From the NCBI GenBank assembly GCA_034670405.1, contig JAXDDX010000003.1, positions 6,264,001-6,328,000 of the forward strand: a stretch of DNA of 64,000 bases, in the 5' to 3' direction. The stretch is from Hoplostethus atlanticus (taxonomy: Eukaryota; Chordata; Actinopteri; Trachichthyiformes; Trachichthyidae). The notes beneath the pieces were generated by a model that worked only from the letters and a program-made list of their open reading frames with translations, searched no databases and had not been told where the DNA came from. The translations under genes were made by a program, and so were the position numbers. Shown here one piece after another: positions 13,901-25,600 of the stretch (position 1 is the first letter of the stretch; each line of letters begins with the position of its first letter).

Positions 13901-16900
13901 CGTATGAAAGTAAACAGTCACAACAACCCAAAGAATAATTGTTATTAGGCCTATTGGCCCATGAACAAAATGAAGTTAATGTTTTGATCCTTTTTTCCAT
14001 TGACAACCATTTTGCACAGCGCCTGAGAGAATGGAAAATAAAGAATAGGCTGACAAAATCAGACAGATGACTGAGGAATAGTCTCCTTGAGGAAGGACAC
14101 ATTGAAAACACAATGTGGTAATAATATTGATTATTTCAATTTTATTTGCCTTCACACTCTTAGAGCTCGCAAACTTGGATATAGCCTTGCTATGCACGTA
14201 AAAGGGATGAGTGCGCATCAACGTAAACCCGCTTCAGATCAATCGTCCCATTACAGAATAAATGGGAGCCATTACTCAAATGGTGTTGTGCAGTGAGGAA
14301 CAGGATACATCATGTGTGCTTGATTGACAGAGGAGGAGCAGGGAAGGAGCAGAGGTCAAGCAACGTCATAATAGAGGACTTTCAAATGATCAAGAAATCC
14401 CACTAGATTGATATTGGAAACTTTGTTAGCAGTTGATAAATCAACTGTCCTAGTGATTGTGTATATATTATGAAGTCTTAACACGTCAAAGTCTTACAAA
14501 ACGACATGATCATTTATGAGAATCTCATTTTTATCGTTTACATTTAAGTGTTAAACTTCTGTTTGCTTCTGCAGAGAGTAAGCTCTGGGATATTGGACAC
14601 ATTGAAAAAATCTGGGAAAATCACGGATGGAGAAGAGTCGAAAACATTAATCAAAGGTAAATATTACTGTATAACATAAAGATCTTGCGATCTGTTATTG
14701 TCAAGCAAAAGGCCTGTATATGTCTTTGATATGCCTTTACTAAGTAATTTTTTTTTTTACTAACCTTTTTATTTCTGATTCATGTGGTTATTTGTTTGAG
14801 GAGCGTAGTCTTCTAACATTGACGTTGTGTTTTCAGAGTACCAGAAAAATGGATTTTTGAAAAACTTTGTTGACCAAGTTTTTGGCGGGGAGTTGACCAG
14901 CACTGTAATGTGCCAACAATGTAAAACGGTATGTACTGTACACACGAGTGAAGAAAACATATTGACAATATCATATTGATTTTATTGTAATGGTAAGTCT
15001 TTGCTCTTACAGGTGTCCTTAGTCACAGAGATGTTTTTGGATCTTTCCCTACCGGTTTCTGACGAGGTAACGCACTTATCAGCATTTGTTACATGTAACA
15101 CAGGGCTGTGGTACTAGTTGTAGTTGTTGGGACAGTTCTTCTTCATGATGTATGTGTGTATGTTATTTTTTAAATGTATGCTTACATGCTTTAAGGCGTA
15201 TAGGAAAAAGAACCAGAAAAAAGCAGCTCAGAAGACCAGTGAGTCGAGCCAGGATGGCAGAAGCAGCCCGGCTTTGACCAATGGAAACGATGACATTCCC
15301 ACTGGGGCTGGCAGCAAGTACCAGCAGAAGAAGGCCAAGAAGCAGGCAAAGAAACAAGCAAAGGTATTTTAGCAAAAGCAAATGAAAGGAAGCTTTTTTT
15401 CCTCTTTTTGATGGAACATGTACCATCTGAATGAGTGTTGGGTCATTGTGCAGAATAAATTGGTTTATATAATTTCTATACTCGTGCCCACAGGGTCAAA
15501 GGAGGCAGCAGAAGTTTGATGGGAGGATCACTTTGGATAGTCTCACATCTCCAAGCCTTGCAGAGAGCGCAGACCCTGCAGACCCAAAGGAAAATGCCAA
15601 TAATGGGACGCATGAAGAGGCCTTGCTGAGTGAAGGAAACCCTGCAGGAATGGGTGTCTCAGAGCAGGAGCAAGAGAAGCTTGACGTAGTCCAGACCAAC
15701 AGGGAAAAAGAAGAAGAAGAAGAAGAGGAGGAGGAGGATTCAGTGATTGATGGCGACTCGTCTGATGTGTCATCGGTCCGCAATCGTTTTACCGTCTTAT
15801 CAGAGGACCAGCACTCAAAGGATGACGTTTTAGAAGACGACAAAATATCTGACGCAGATCAGGAAGTAGAGGAGAACGTAGAGTTCACGGCGGGTGAGAT
15901 GGAGAAAATGTCCCTGGATGACGCCTTCATGGAAGACACTGATGCTGCAGAGCAAAGCATGGAGAGCGAAGATGCGCCACTAGAGGCTAAAGAGTATACT
16001 GTAGTCAACCAGGACCCAGAGCTGGCCTTCCACACACTGGCTGCCAGAACGGCTCCAGAGAAACAGGAGTGTTCGGTTCAGTCCTGCCTGTTTCAGTTCA
16101 CAGAGGTGGAAACCCTCACCAAGAACAACAGCCTGCTGTGCGTCACGTGCACAAAACGGCAGCCGAACAGAAACAGCGCTGAAGGTATCTGTGAAAATGG
16201 ATACTATGGTGACAGCTGTTGATAGCTGTCCTTGATCTTGTACAAACTGAACATGTGTGTTGACTTAGCTTTACACGGTATCATAAAGCCAAACATTGTA
16301 ACATAGCGAGAAGTCGGAAACCTTTACTGGCATGAAGATGTATCTTTTGGCCTAGTTGGGGATCAATAAAGATCATCGTGATCTTCTCTTGTTTGTGCTT
16401 TGTTTAGGGTCCAAGAAGAATGTATACACTGATGCCTTGAAGCAGATGCTGATCTCCTCTCCCCCTCCAGTACTTACTCTTCATTTGAAGAGATTTCAAC
16501 AGGTGATCCATTTTTCTGAATCTGAACTAAACATTGATGCACTTCCTGTTGTCTGAATTTGAATTAAACTAACTTCTGTTGTCTTCTTCTAGACTGGCTA
16601 CAGTATTTGTAAGGTGAACAGACACGTCCAATTCCCTCTAATACTGGATCTAGGACCTTTTTGTGCCGTACAATGCAAGGTAAATGTCGATGTGTGAGGC
16701 TTTTATGAAATATCCTTTCCCTTGTAAGCCTATTTACGAATGTAAGTGTTTTGCTGTATACTGCCGAGAGAGTGGAGCACTAACAAAAGGTTGTTTTTCC
16801 ACACAGAACATGGCGGAGGGAGACACTCAGGTTTTGTATAGCCTCTATGGTATTGTAGAGCACAGCGGAACAATGAGATCAGGCCATTATACAGCCTATG

Positions 16901-17189
16901 TGAAAGCACGACCTCAGTGCCCTGCATCCTCATCCAATGGACTTACAACACAAGGTAAGTTTACAGTTGACTGCAGTGAGGCATGCGAATCAAAAGAAGA
17001 GTAACTTTTCTTGGTCATTTTGACAGCACACGTTAAGTATCTACCCTGAATCTCCTCTTTCCCTCAGGAGACGCAGAGCCACCCAGAGGATCGTGGTTCC
17101 ACATCAGTGATACTAGTGTACAGCCTGTGACGGAGAGCAAAGTCCAGGGTTCCCAAGCCTACCTCCTCTTCTACGAAAGGATGCCATAA
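10975..17189 (+). CDS. usp16: Ubiquitin carboxyl-terminal hydrolase 16
   Basis: Seventeen coding exons: 10975-11035, 11119-11303, 11397-11500, 11611-11726, 11874-12097, 12180-12275, 12388-12518, 12617-12704, 14575-14656, 14837-14928, 15013-15066, 15196-15363, 15494-16184, 16408-16502, 16593-16679, 16807-16954 and 17068-17189. All join in frame to 847 residues (human 823). A ZnF-UBP domain (about residues 20-145) shows CSHIKKG, CQDCKDD, CLKCGH and [11 protein letters not shown]. The peptidase domain has the Cys box [14 protein letters not shown] (catalytic Cys about 223) and His box [13 protein letters not shown] (His about 785). A lysine-rich [12 protein letters not shown] stretch and an acidic run of Glu residues lie in the catalytic-domain insert. 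By family knowledge it removes ubiquitin from histone H2A in chromatin regulation and mitosis. The 691-base exon 13 carries the poorly conserved insert. Confidence 0.96.
12750..13080. repeat. Eroded dispersed repeat in usp16 intron 8
   Basis: The start resembles a motif seen widely in teleost genomes (cattacattt...tccaaagcgacttaca), here as acccaaagcaacttacagta at 12777-12796. The rest shows no coding potential. Family assignment is from memory of the motif only. Confidence 0.35.
13164..13871 (-). mobile_element. LINE (non-LTR retrotransposon) 3' fragment, minus strand
   Basis: On the minus strand the sequence reads as the end of a LINE reverse-transcriptase [12 protein letters not shown], then [11 protein letters not shown], then [23 protein letters not shown], and a stop after QVCDH. 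This order (RGDC, FGQ..FSV, NSLP.xIR, TFK..K.WL) is typical of the C-terminus of CR1/L2-type elements of the Jockey group. One in-frame stop lies just before NSLP. A 3' UTR-like stretch of about 380 bases follows and ends in an (AATAA/AATAAAA)-rich tail at 13164-13190. Only the last 5-10% of an element is present, so it is a 5'-truncated dead copy in usp16 intron 8. Confidence 0.75.
15700..15740 (+). repeat. GAA/GAG run encoding a poly-glutamate tract in usp16
   Basis: Purine-only triplet run inside usp16 exon 13 giving about ten Glu residues in a row. It lies in the variable insert of the catalytic domain, where length change would be tolerated. Confidence 0.85.
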
Positions 17190-17600
17190 TCAGACGGTCC
17201 CGCATAACTCAGGAAACTCAAACAAGCCAAGCTGCTGCTGCTTCACAGTCGACCAACCTCAGTGTGCGAGGCTCTGAACCTCTTTTGACAGTTTAAGTAG
17301 TGCCGTGGTACAATGGCAACATCGATTCTGCAGAATAGACATCCGAACTGAGACTATTCTGATTTAAAAGTCAGAATAGTCAACCAGTGGACATATAACT
17401 GGGCTGTACATTAATTGGGGTATTTGGTTTGTCCACAGCACAAAGAGGAAAGTATCAATACAATTTCCAAGTAGCTAGAATTGATTTGAATCGACAAACA
17501 TAATTTGTACTAAATATTTATATCTGTATTTTATATTGCTGCCCTGTAATGAAATGATTCAAATTAAGGAAAATGTGTTCTGTCTTGTTTACCTTTGGCT
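17190..17600 (+). other. usp16 3' UTR and usp16-bach1 spacer
   Basis: Only about 430 bases separate the usp16 stop from the bach1 promoter motifs. There is no perfect AATAAA in the stretch, so the usp16 poly(A) site is unclear. A perfect 11-bp hairpin lies at 17352-17381. Confidence 0.6.
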
Positions 17601-17621
17601 CTAATAATTTTTGGCTTTTGA

Positions 17622-17641
17622 GCATGCGCAGTAGCGGAAGT
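17622..17641 (+). promoter_or_regulatory. bach1: Probable bach1 core promoter (NRF1- and ETS-like sites)
   Basis: GCATGCGCAG at 17622-17631 matches the NRF1 palindrome consensus and is followed within a few bases by CGGAAGT (17635-17641), the ETS core. This pairing is typical of TATA-less housekeeping promoters. It lies between the usp16 stop and the first bach1 coding exon, so a non-coding first exon of bach1 probably starts just downstream and ends near 17740. Confidence 0.55.
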
Positions 17642-18022
17642 TCCTGGTCCAAACTGTCACATGATAATTGGGAAGTCTGGCTACAGAAGGCACTAAACCT
17701 TCGCTAAAATTTACCAATGACAGGATTATCAGGGTGATATGGCAGGTCAGTGATATGTTTGATTTGTTAAATTAGTAGTTATATAGCAAAGCTGTGGTTC
17801 CGGAGGGTTCCGGTTTTTATAGCTAGGCGCAGGTAGATTTGTTTGCTCGATATAACGTTAATTTTAACCGTTAGGCCTAACGGTAGCGTTAAATTAAGAT
17901 TATCGTCGATTAATTTGATTATTGTGTGTTGAAAAAAATGTCATCCGTAGATGTGTTTTACTTGAGTAGCTTTGGATATTTCCGTTTAAGCCTGTCCACC
18001 AAGCCCATTTAGTTCGCTAAAC

Positions 18023-18033
18023 ATGAGTCAGCA
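18023..18033 (-). promoter_or_regulatory. MARE / NF-E2-type site in bach1 first intron
   Basis: The minus strand reads TGCTGACTCAT, an exact NF-E2/Maf recognition element (TGCTGASTCA). This is the class of site bound by BACH1-small Maf and NRF2-small Maf dimers. It lies about 400 bases past the presumed bach1 promoter. Confidence 0.5.
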
Positions 18034-18192
18034 TTTCAAACTTGTTTTGCCCAAGTTAAATCAGTGAGTTCAACCCATAGTGGCTGCAGTGCTGCTTTTT
18101 CTGACTCGCAGTGTTTCAGACAGCCGTGTGAATGTGGTTGGAGAATTTCGTTTTTTTACACCCAACAGACAGTCGGGTTTCAGGTACAGGTT

Positions 18193-18262
18193 CAGTCACT
18201 GTCTTGCTCAAGGACACTTTGACCGGACATCGAACCAGTGACCTTTCCTGCAGCCCATAACA
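18193..18262. repeat. Dispersed repeat fragment ('tcttgctcaaggacactt' type)
   Basis: cactgtcttgctcaaggaca followed by catcgaaccagtgacctttc. It is in the same family as the fragments at 35960 and 62970 and lies in the intron before the first bach1 coding exon. Confidence 0.55.
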
Positions 18263-19087
18263 TTAGTTATATGACCTGACAGGTGTTGCAATACAGTAAA
18301 ATTATGATAAATCTCCCCATGCACACTTGGAGGTGTTAATTTACCATTACACAGGATTTTGATTTTGGATTCCTGTATGCCTTAATCCAGCGCGAGCGTT
18401 CATACGGAAGCCCAATTCAAATGTCAAAAGAGTGATGTAACCCACAAGTGGTGACTATAGAGGAGTAAAGTCTAATTTACACGCTGTCATAAAGCTACAG
18501 GGCCATCAGACAGGCAGCACCATTAACTAGCCACCTAATCTAAAGATTAGAGTTGTGTATGTGAGTGCAGGTATGTCGCTGGGCATAACTCCCATTACAA
18601 ATGTTAGATCCACAACACTTCCAGAAGGCTCAACAGTGGTTTCTGCCATCCCAGAACCTCCATTCTCAACACCAAATACAGCTAAAGTTGCTTAGACTAC
18701 TCTGTACCTTATTTCTTAACTTGTTATTAATTTCAATAACAATAAGCTAACACTTCTGGTTTGGAACAGCCTGCTAAGCAGTTCAGAAACCCAATTGTAT
18801 CAACAGTTATAGGGTAAAGGGATGGTTGATTGTGCACAGCATATCAGAAACTGAGTTATATCAGCAAACAACCAGATAATGCCAAGATGAGTGTTCTCAT
18901 GTTATACACCATGTGTGTGGCGGGTGCTTGTGGTAAAACTGTACTAACATCTCAGAGTTTCACCTGCCCTGTGCTAAAGCTAAAGATGGGCTAGTCTGTG
19001 GTCTGTTGAGGTAAACCGTATATTACAATGATGCTCACTCAACTCCCCCTTGCTCCCTCTGTTACACAGGCTGAGCTTGTAAGAATC

Positions 19088-21705
19088 ATGTCACTCCAAG
19101 CCCCTCGTATGTCAGTGTTCACCTTTCAGTCTGCAGTGCACAGTGCCCATGTTCTCCAGTGTCTGAATGAACAGAGGCAGCAGGACGTCCTGTGCGACGT
19201 GACGGTAGTGGCGGAAGACAGGAGTTTCCGTGCCCACTGCCCTGTCCTGGCCTCCTGCAGTGACTACTTCCGCAGCAGGGTCACCAATGTCACCAGACAG
19301 AATCCCATCATCACCTTGCCTGACGAGGTCAATGTCCTGCAGAGAATCAATGTGTATTCATGTATTAGCCACTGACCTTTATATTGTGGTATAGGCTTGA
19401 GCTTACAACAATTCAATAGCTGTTTTACGTAATTACAAGTTACAAATTTCATGTCATGTATCCAACAGCTGTATAGAGCTAGAGTGTCTTTGCTTTTTTA
19501 ACTGGTCTAGTGTAATATTTTATAGTGACATGGGGTTTCACCATAGCTCAACATTACTTATATCGTCTTTCCCTCACAGGTGACCGTGGAGGGTTTTGAA
19601 CCACTGCTACAGTTTGCCTACACATCAAAGCTGCTGTTCACCAAAGAAAACATTCACGCCATTTACAGAAGTGCAGAGTTTTTAGGATTTCACAACTTGG
19701 AGTCGGCGTGCTTTGATTTCCTCATCCCAAAGTTTTCTGAAAGCGGCAGACCCACACCAGAGGTCACGCGAAAAGGCTGTTGTCAGAATAGAGATCCCAA
19801 TGTTGGTTTAGGCCCCAGTGTCGAGAGAAACCAAGCTGACTCATTAGAGTCACCCAGCTCAGTGCCTTCAGGAGGAGATGTGCAAATAGACTTCCCATCA
19901 CAATGTCCTCAAAACACACAGGGTCAGACCCACAGAGGGGAAGAACACTTCTGTTTAGAGAACTGTGGCCCACCAATGCCCTCTTTATCTCTGGGGTTAA
20001 CAGCAAGTGGTGTGTGCCCCATTTTGTCTTTGCCATGCCCAGACGCCAACAAAGCAGACCATTCCTCTCAGTTCTGCGAAAGAGACATTTTAGAGATAGG
20101 GAATGTGTGCAATCAAAATGAGTTGAGCTTGGTGGACTGCGCCCTACCCTGTGAGCTGTCACCCCCCGCGGATATGAACCCGCCACAACTCATTCAGGAA
20201 ACAGGCGGAGATGTGAACCAAACAGTTCAGACGCTTGTGGCTGAAACCAACTGTGTCCCCAACTCATGTCCCCTCAACACATCCTTGGCAGAAGATTGTA
20301 GTGAGTTATTAAAGCAGAGTGAGGCTGCCCTGGAAGAGAGCATGGCTGGTGATCTCACAGGCCCTACACTGACTGGTCTCAGCCATGAAGAGGGATTTGG
20401 GGAGAGGAGCAACGTGGAGAGGGAGGTGGCTGAACATCTGGCTAAGGGATTTTGGCCTGACCTATGCCCATCTCAGGCTCAGCCACTCCCCCTGGATCCC
20501 ATGGACCAAACCAGCAATATGGCAAAAGCGGCAGACTTTCATTGGCTTAAGCAACTGGACCTGAGCTCCAGTACCGGGGACTGTCCCTTCCTCAGGGACC
20601 TTGGGGCAGGTGATGACCAAGCTCCAGGGACTGACAGCCTGTCCCAGTCAGAGAAGAGTCCCTACATGTCCTCCTCACTCAACTCAGGGGAAGATTCAGA
20701 CCTGGACACAGATTGCGATACCGAGGCCAACAACAAAAGAGCAGAGGAGGTCATTGTGGTATTTTGGTATACAGCCGTGTTATTGTAGTTCGAAGGCATG
20801 AAATAATCTAACTTGTGTATTCTACAGGTGCAGCTCCCCTTCCCAGTGGAACAGATCTCAACACTGAGCCGGAGTGCCTTCCAGCAGCTTCTGAGACACC
20901 AACACCTGACTCAGGATCAGCTGGAGTTTGTGCACGACGTCCGTCGACGAAGCAAAAACCGGGTAGCCGCCCAGCGGTGCCGAAAGAGGAAGTTGGACAG
21001 TATACACCAAATAGAGTGTGACATTAACACATTGGTATGTCTCATTTTATCTGTTCAGTTTAGTTTTATGAACATATTATTTATCTTTCATTGGTATTGA
21101 TCAACAACCCTATGAACCCCTCCCATAGATATATTGTGGTAATTTTGTGCAATAGGACAGTAAAAATCGAACTTATTGCCCTATTACGAATAATCTCCAG
21201 TTTTGTAACCCTGTGTTGCAAGACATATTTGATAGAGCTGAGTTGAGGATGTGAGTCATACTGAATGTCTGCCTGCACTGGCATGCTTACTCCACAGAGA
21301 GGTGAGAAAGAGAGGCTGCTGCAGGAGCGTATTCAGTTGCAGCAAAACCTGGAGGAGACGAGGAAGAGCCTCCGCGGGTTATGTAAGAGTGTCAACATTG
21401 AGTCTGGCCCCGAACAGGACCACTTGCAGCTTATTGCCAAGCTCTCCTCCCCAGACCTCTCCATCTCGGCCCTCCTCACACCCATGTCCTCTCCCAGCCT
21501 CCTGGGCAAAGATCAGGACTCCCAGACCGCCATGGACGTGGTAAGTTGTCCCTCAGAGTGTAACCCTAGTGGGCCAACCGCAAACTCAATCCAGGCCAAC
21601 CCACCACAGTCCAGCCCACAGACAGAAGCAGCAGGCTCCCCGCAGGGCTGCCCTGTCCCCGCTTCCCTCCTCAATGCCTGTCTGGACATGAACAGCAACT
21701 TATAA
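19088..21705 (+). CDS. bach1: BACH1 transcription repressor (BTB-bZIP)
   Basis: Four coding exons: 19088-19327, 19580-20749, 20828-21034 and 21298-21705, giving 674 residues (human 736). The BTB domain (about 10-130) includes [13 protein letters not shown] and the [15 protein letters not shown] dimer core. The conserved [14 protein letters not shown] block is near residue 362. The basic region [18 protein letters not shown] starts near residue 508 and a leucine zipper continues across exons 3-4. Cys-Pro heme-regulatory motifs are present at about residues 189, 226, 234, 310, 376, 415, 624 and 657; those at about 376 and 415 align with human sites. By family knowledge it pairs with small Maf proteins, represses MARE genes such as heme oxygenase-1, and is released and degraded by heme. 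The start is the first ATG with a good human match after the acceptor at 19069. Exon 2 could instead end at 20758, adding three residues. The zebrafish a/b paralogue cannot be decided here. Confidence 0.94.
21089..21190. repeat. Dispersed repeat fragment, copy 2 (bach1 intron 3)
   Basis: Same orientation and order as the copy at 9515-9614: attggtattgatcaacaacc, agatatattgtggtaatttt, caataggacagtaaa, then acttattgccctatta. Both copies lie in introns. Confidence 0.7.
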
Positions 21706-22109
21706 TTGAACTGCAATTCCAAGTCATTTTTCTTCAAGCGGTCGGGGGGGAGTGCTGGATATTTTCAAGTATTTACTGTATTCCCCTATTCGGGTAGATA
21801 TGCTTTGTTTACTTCCACTGTATGGACTTCTGCCTGATGTTATCTAACTTGACAAAGAGAAGTGCCAATTTGTCCTTGTATGGTTATTCTGCATTTCACT
21901 GCAGTAAAATGCAGAATACAGTATTAATATTTTTAAGGGGTATACAATACAGTATACAATTTTAAGGTAATTTCTCCAATTTTCCACCTCAAATTAGGAA
22001 GACTTTTCCTCAAAGCAGGGTATTTTTTACCCATATTCTTTTCTCAGGGAAACTCATAACCCAGCTGTGAATTGATGGTTAATAGAATTGTTGTTACAAG
22101 CCTCCTACA

Positions 22110-22145
22110 CACACACACACTCACACACACACACACACACACACA
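22110..22145. repeat. (CA)n microsatellite in bach1 3' UTR
   Basis: Nearly pure CA run with one interruption (ctcaca), about 400 bases past the bach1 stop and before its poly(A) signal. Confidence 0.95.
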
Positions 22146-22619
22146 GAGTTTTGGAAATAGGACATGTTTCTTACACCCAATTTGGGCCAGTTTAAGTCTA
22201 TAGTAACAATCTCAACATGTATCATATTCCAACACTACACAGTTTTATTTGATGCACAGCACTAATTGAACTTTTCCCAGTGGATTGAAATGATTTGTTA
22301 TAGCTAACAAATAACTTTTCAATAGCAGTATTTGAATGCAAATGCATAGTTTGAATAGGTAATTGTTACCATCCTCTGTTATTTGAAGGAACGGTTACAG
22401 AGCTGTCTGAAAGCATTACGGCAGAGCATAAGAAAGTATGCTATTTGATGCAGTATGTGCCTTATGCAGTAGTATAGTATGAATTAGTTCATGATATGAA
22501 AGAGAGGTATTTGTATCCTCTGGTCTCAAGCACTGCTGCACTATTGATTGTGTCCTAATTTTAGGTCTGCGTGCATGTTGATTATTTTTTATTGAATGCT
22601 TTGATGAATCATAGATTTA

Positions 22620-22625
22620 AATAAA
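22620..22625 (+). terminator. bach1: bach1 poly(A) signal
   Basis: AATAAA about 915 bases past the bach1 stop, followed within 30 bases by a TG/T-rich stretch (gtgtaccagttagtgtttta). This fits a 3' UTR of about 0.9 kb. Confidence 0.7.
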
Positions 22626-22649
22626 CAACATTTTGTGTACCAGTTAGTG

Positions 22650-25600
22650 TTTTATTTCAATTAGGAAGGAATGTGAAGGAATATTGCCACAGTACCACAG
22701 TTTGGCCAGTAGATGGAAGTGTAACTCTATTCACTTCACTATCCACACTGACCCTTAATTGCCTGACTAGAGTACTCTGGTAATATAATAAGTAATAATA
22801 AGTGATTTTTCATTTTTCATTATATAGTTTACCTATATAAAGGTAGAGGTTAAGGCTTAAAGGTGCAAAAGTTTTGTAAGCTTTAAGCCACAAATTTAAG
22901 TCAAAGATCAACCTTGAAACAAATGATCTTGGATTGCACAATCTATGTTTATGAACATGAAATGTCCACCTACGTTAAATAAAACCACCCTGATATCATT
23001 CAGAGACGATGCTTGGAACAGAACAGTAAAGAAATATTTACACTACTGTGAAATAAATCACTTTGGGGTGTAAGAGTTGAAGGTTTCATGGACCTTGTTT
23101 AATACTGCATGTATTTCTACTTGACAGATGTATGCATCATAGTCCTAGACATACTGACAAATTGTCTAAAAGATGTGAATAGTCCAACATGTGGCCTAGT
23201 CTGGATTTATCTAATCTAGTTTCACACCGAATTATTAGGGATATTCTATGCAGGACTAAATAATGTTTGAAATCAAACTTCCATTGAGGCAACTTCAGAT
23301 AATGGTGCTAAAGGGACTAAGTAGTAGGTCAAGGTATCCAAATACCCGTTGACCAGTTGACCTTGCAACCCCAAGTTATGACTCCTGAGGCTCGAAGCCC
23401 AAAAAAGGGTCCCTGACAACTTTGGGCAGATCAGTTAAATATGGCCTGTCTAAATCAGTATGAAGTAACAATGAGTTGACCTGGAGCAGAACGCTTCACA
23501 ACATTTTCATTAGAAACTGTTCAATTTGGCATTCAAGTAAACGTTTTTCTTGGTGTGGCCTCACATGCTCGGAAGTTTCATGTTAAGAAAATAACACGCA
23601 TCATACTATAAATCAACCCATCAGTATGGTGTTCAATTCCATGATGAAAGGCAGACATGATGAATGACTATTACAATTAAACAGAAGAGTCTTGTTTGTT
23701 GTTTTCGGGTTACAAAACAACAAGATAGCCTTTTCTGTTTAATTGTTCAAGCTGTTTCTTTTATCATAGGATTTCATCTTATTGATCCTCTCTTATCAAT
23801 CATTGCATCGGGGTAGCCCATTTCATATCCTGAGCCAGTGTCTTTGGCACACAGGTGGAAGTGTGAGTGACATGTCATATAGGCCAAGAGATTATACCCA
23901 AGAGAAAATGATTCCTGCTCACATGTCATTCAACACAGTTCTCACCTGAATTTTGTTTTTGCTGCTAGTTATTTTCAACAACTTACCTAGCTTATAGGTG
24001 GGAGTGCACAGGATGATAACCTCAGCAAATTATCCAAAGGTCCACACTTAGTCAGAAAGGTGTCACAGCATAGTATTGATCACGGTGTGAATAACAAGGC
24101 CTGACTCTGATATACTGATATACAGAGTGAGAGGCTGCAGTCAGAAGCTGTGAGGGGCCAAAAGCAAAGTGGGCTTCATATTTGGACAATGGTTAGGGTT
24201 GACTTGGTGAGTGATCCATCTCATTTCATAATGGAATGGAAATTGTGACAGACTTGCTCAGACAAACCAGTCTTAGGTAGGAAGAGTGACCATGTGAGGA
24301 CAGCCATTTCATATTGGAAAAAGCTATTTTGTCAAAATGTTTTTTTTAATATTTCCTATTTTTCCGACTTCACACTGCTTGCCTTATTGTTTCATATCCT
24401 TCAAAATGGCCATTGCAGCACCGGGAACAATTAAAGAAAAAAGCCATCTCATTGTATTTTCCACAGACAACACAATCCTCAAGGTTAAAGAGGCGATTAC
24501 CCCAGCACCATTGAAGCAACTAATAAAACTTATAACCATCCTTGAGAAGTTGTCTCGCACAAAAAGAAATGATTGTGCTTCTAAACTCGACAAGTAGTTT
24601 CACATCCAAAAGTCAAAGGGATTAGGTGATGATAATGCCACAGACAGGAGGAAGATACCGTCTCCCTGGGCTGCCATGACACACATTTGTGGAAAATCCT
24701 CAAGTTGATCCTTGTCAAAACTAGCATCACCTTCAAATGCCAAAGCACTCCGAAGCATTATGAAATGGACCCATTCCTGAATTTGTCATTTGAAAATTAG
24801 GATTCTTCCCCAGTGTTTGTATCTTTTTGTGCAGTTTGGATTTTGGAGCATTGTAGCGCAAAAAGTAAGATTATCCTCCTCTTTATCCGCAAGCTACACA
24901 GGAAGAAAGACTTGATTTGAGGAGGAAGCAGCTGTGCAGCGTGGCAAGGTCAGAGGCCCGTAATCCCCGGCCTCATTCACGCAAGATTAAAAACCTGCTC
25001 CGAGTTCTGATTAAGACCGCAGGGTTAGAAGATTAAAGACCAGCAAACAAAATGAAAGCAATTTAAGCCCAATCCTGGAATTCATCAGAATACCAAAACC
25101 TTAAACTGTCATTACAACATGAGATTAATGCAAAGCCCCCTTGAACTCATATCTGTCTCTATATATCTTCTATGTCGGAGCCTATAGTTCCTTTTTCCAA
25201 AAAATCTGGATGATCTAATTTTCTTCTGTGTCATCTCTTTCTACCTCACCCTGTCTTGCTTTCTTTCTCTCCTCAAAATGCTTTCTTGACCTTATGAATC
25301 TTGAAGTGTCATAGATTACTGTGAAGATGTCAAGGGCAGGCACAGTATACATTTTCACAATAATACTACAAAATACTACAATCCTGGTTGATTAGTCAAT
25401 GTCTTGATAAAGGTGTTTTATGAATGGCTCTGTTAAACCCACTTAGCTTCAGAGAAAGACCTTCATCCTCTCCTATCTGTCCTCCATCCTGTCTGAGGTC
25501 AGGATTAGGACACAGGTGGCGAGGGGGAAATGAGGATTATGAATAAAAAAACATCTGCGAATGAGCCTGCTTGCAAAACCCTGATTGCTAAAAATAGGAA

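Noticed and set aside
15496-15843. Minus-strand Ser-rich frame opposite usp16 exon 13
   Set aside because: Shadow of the acidic GAA/GAG stretch; the plus-strand exon is clearly the real one.
24337-24597. 86-codon plus-strand frame (and its antisense) between bach1 and grik1
   Set aside because: No family resemblance and both strands open; not supported as a gene.
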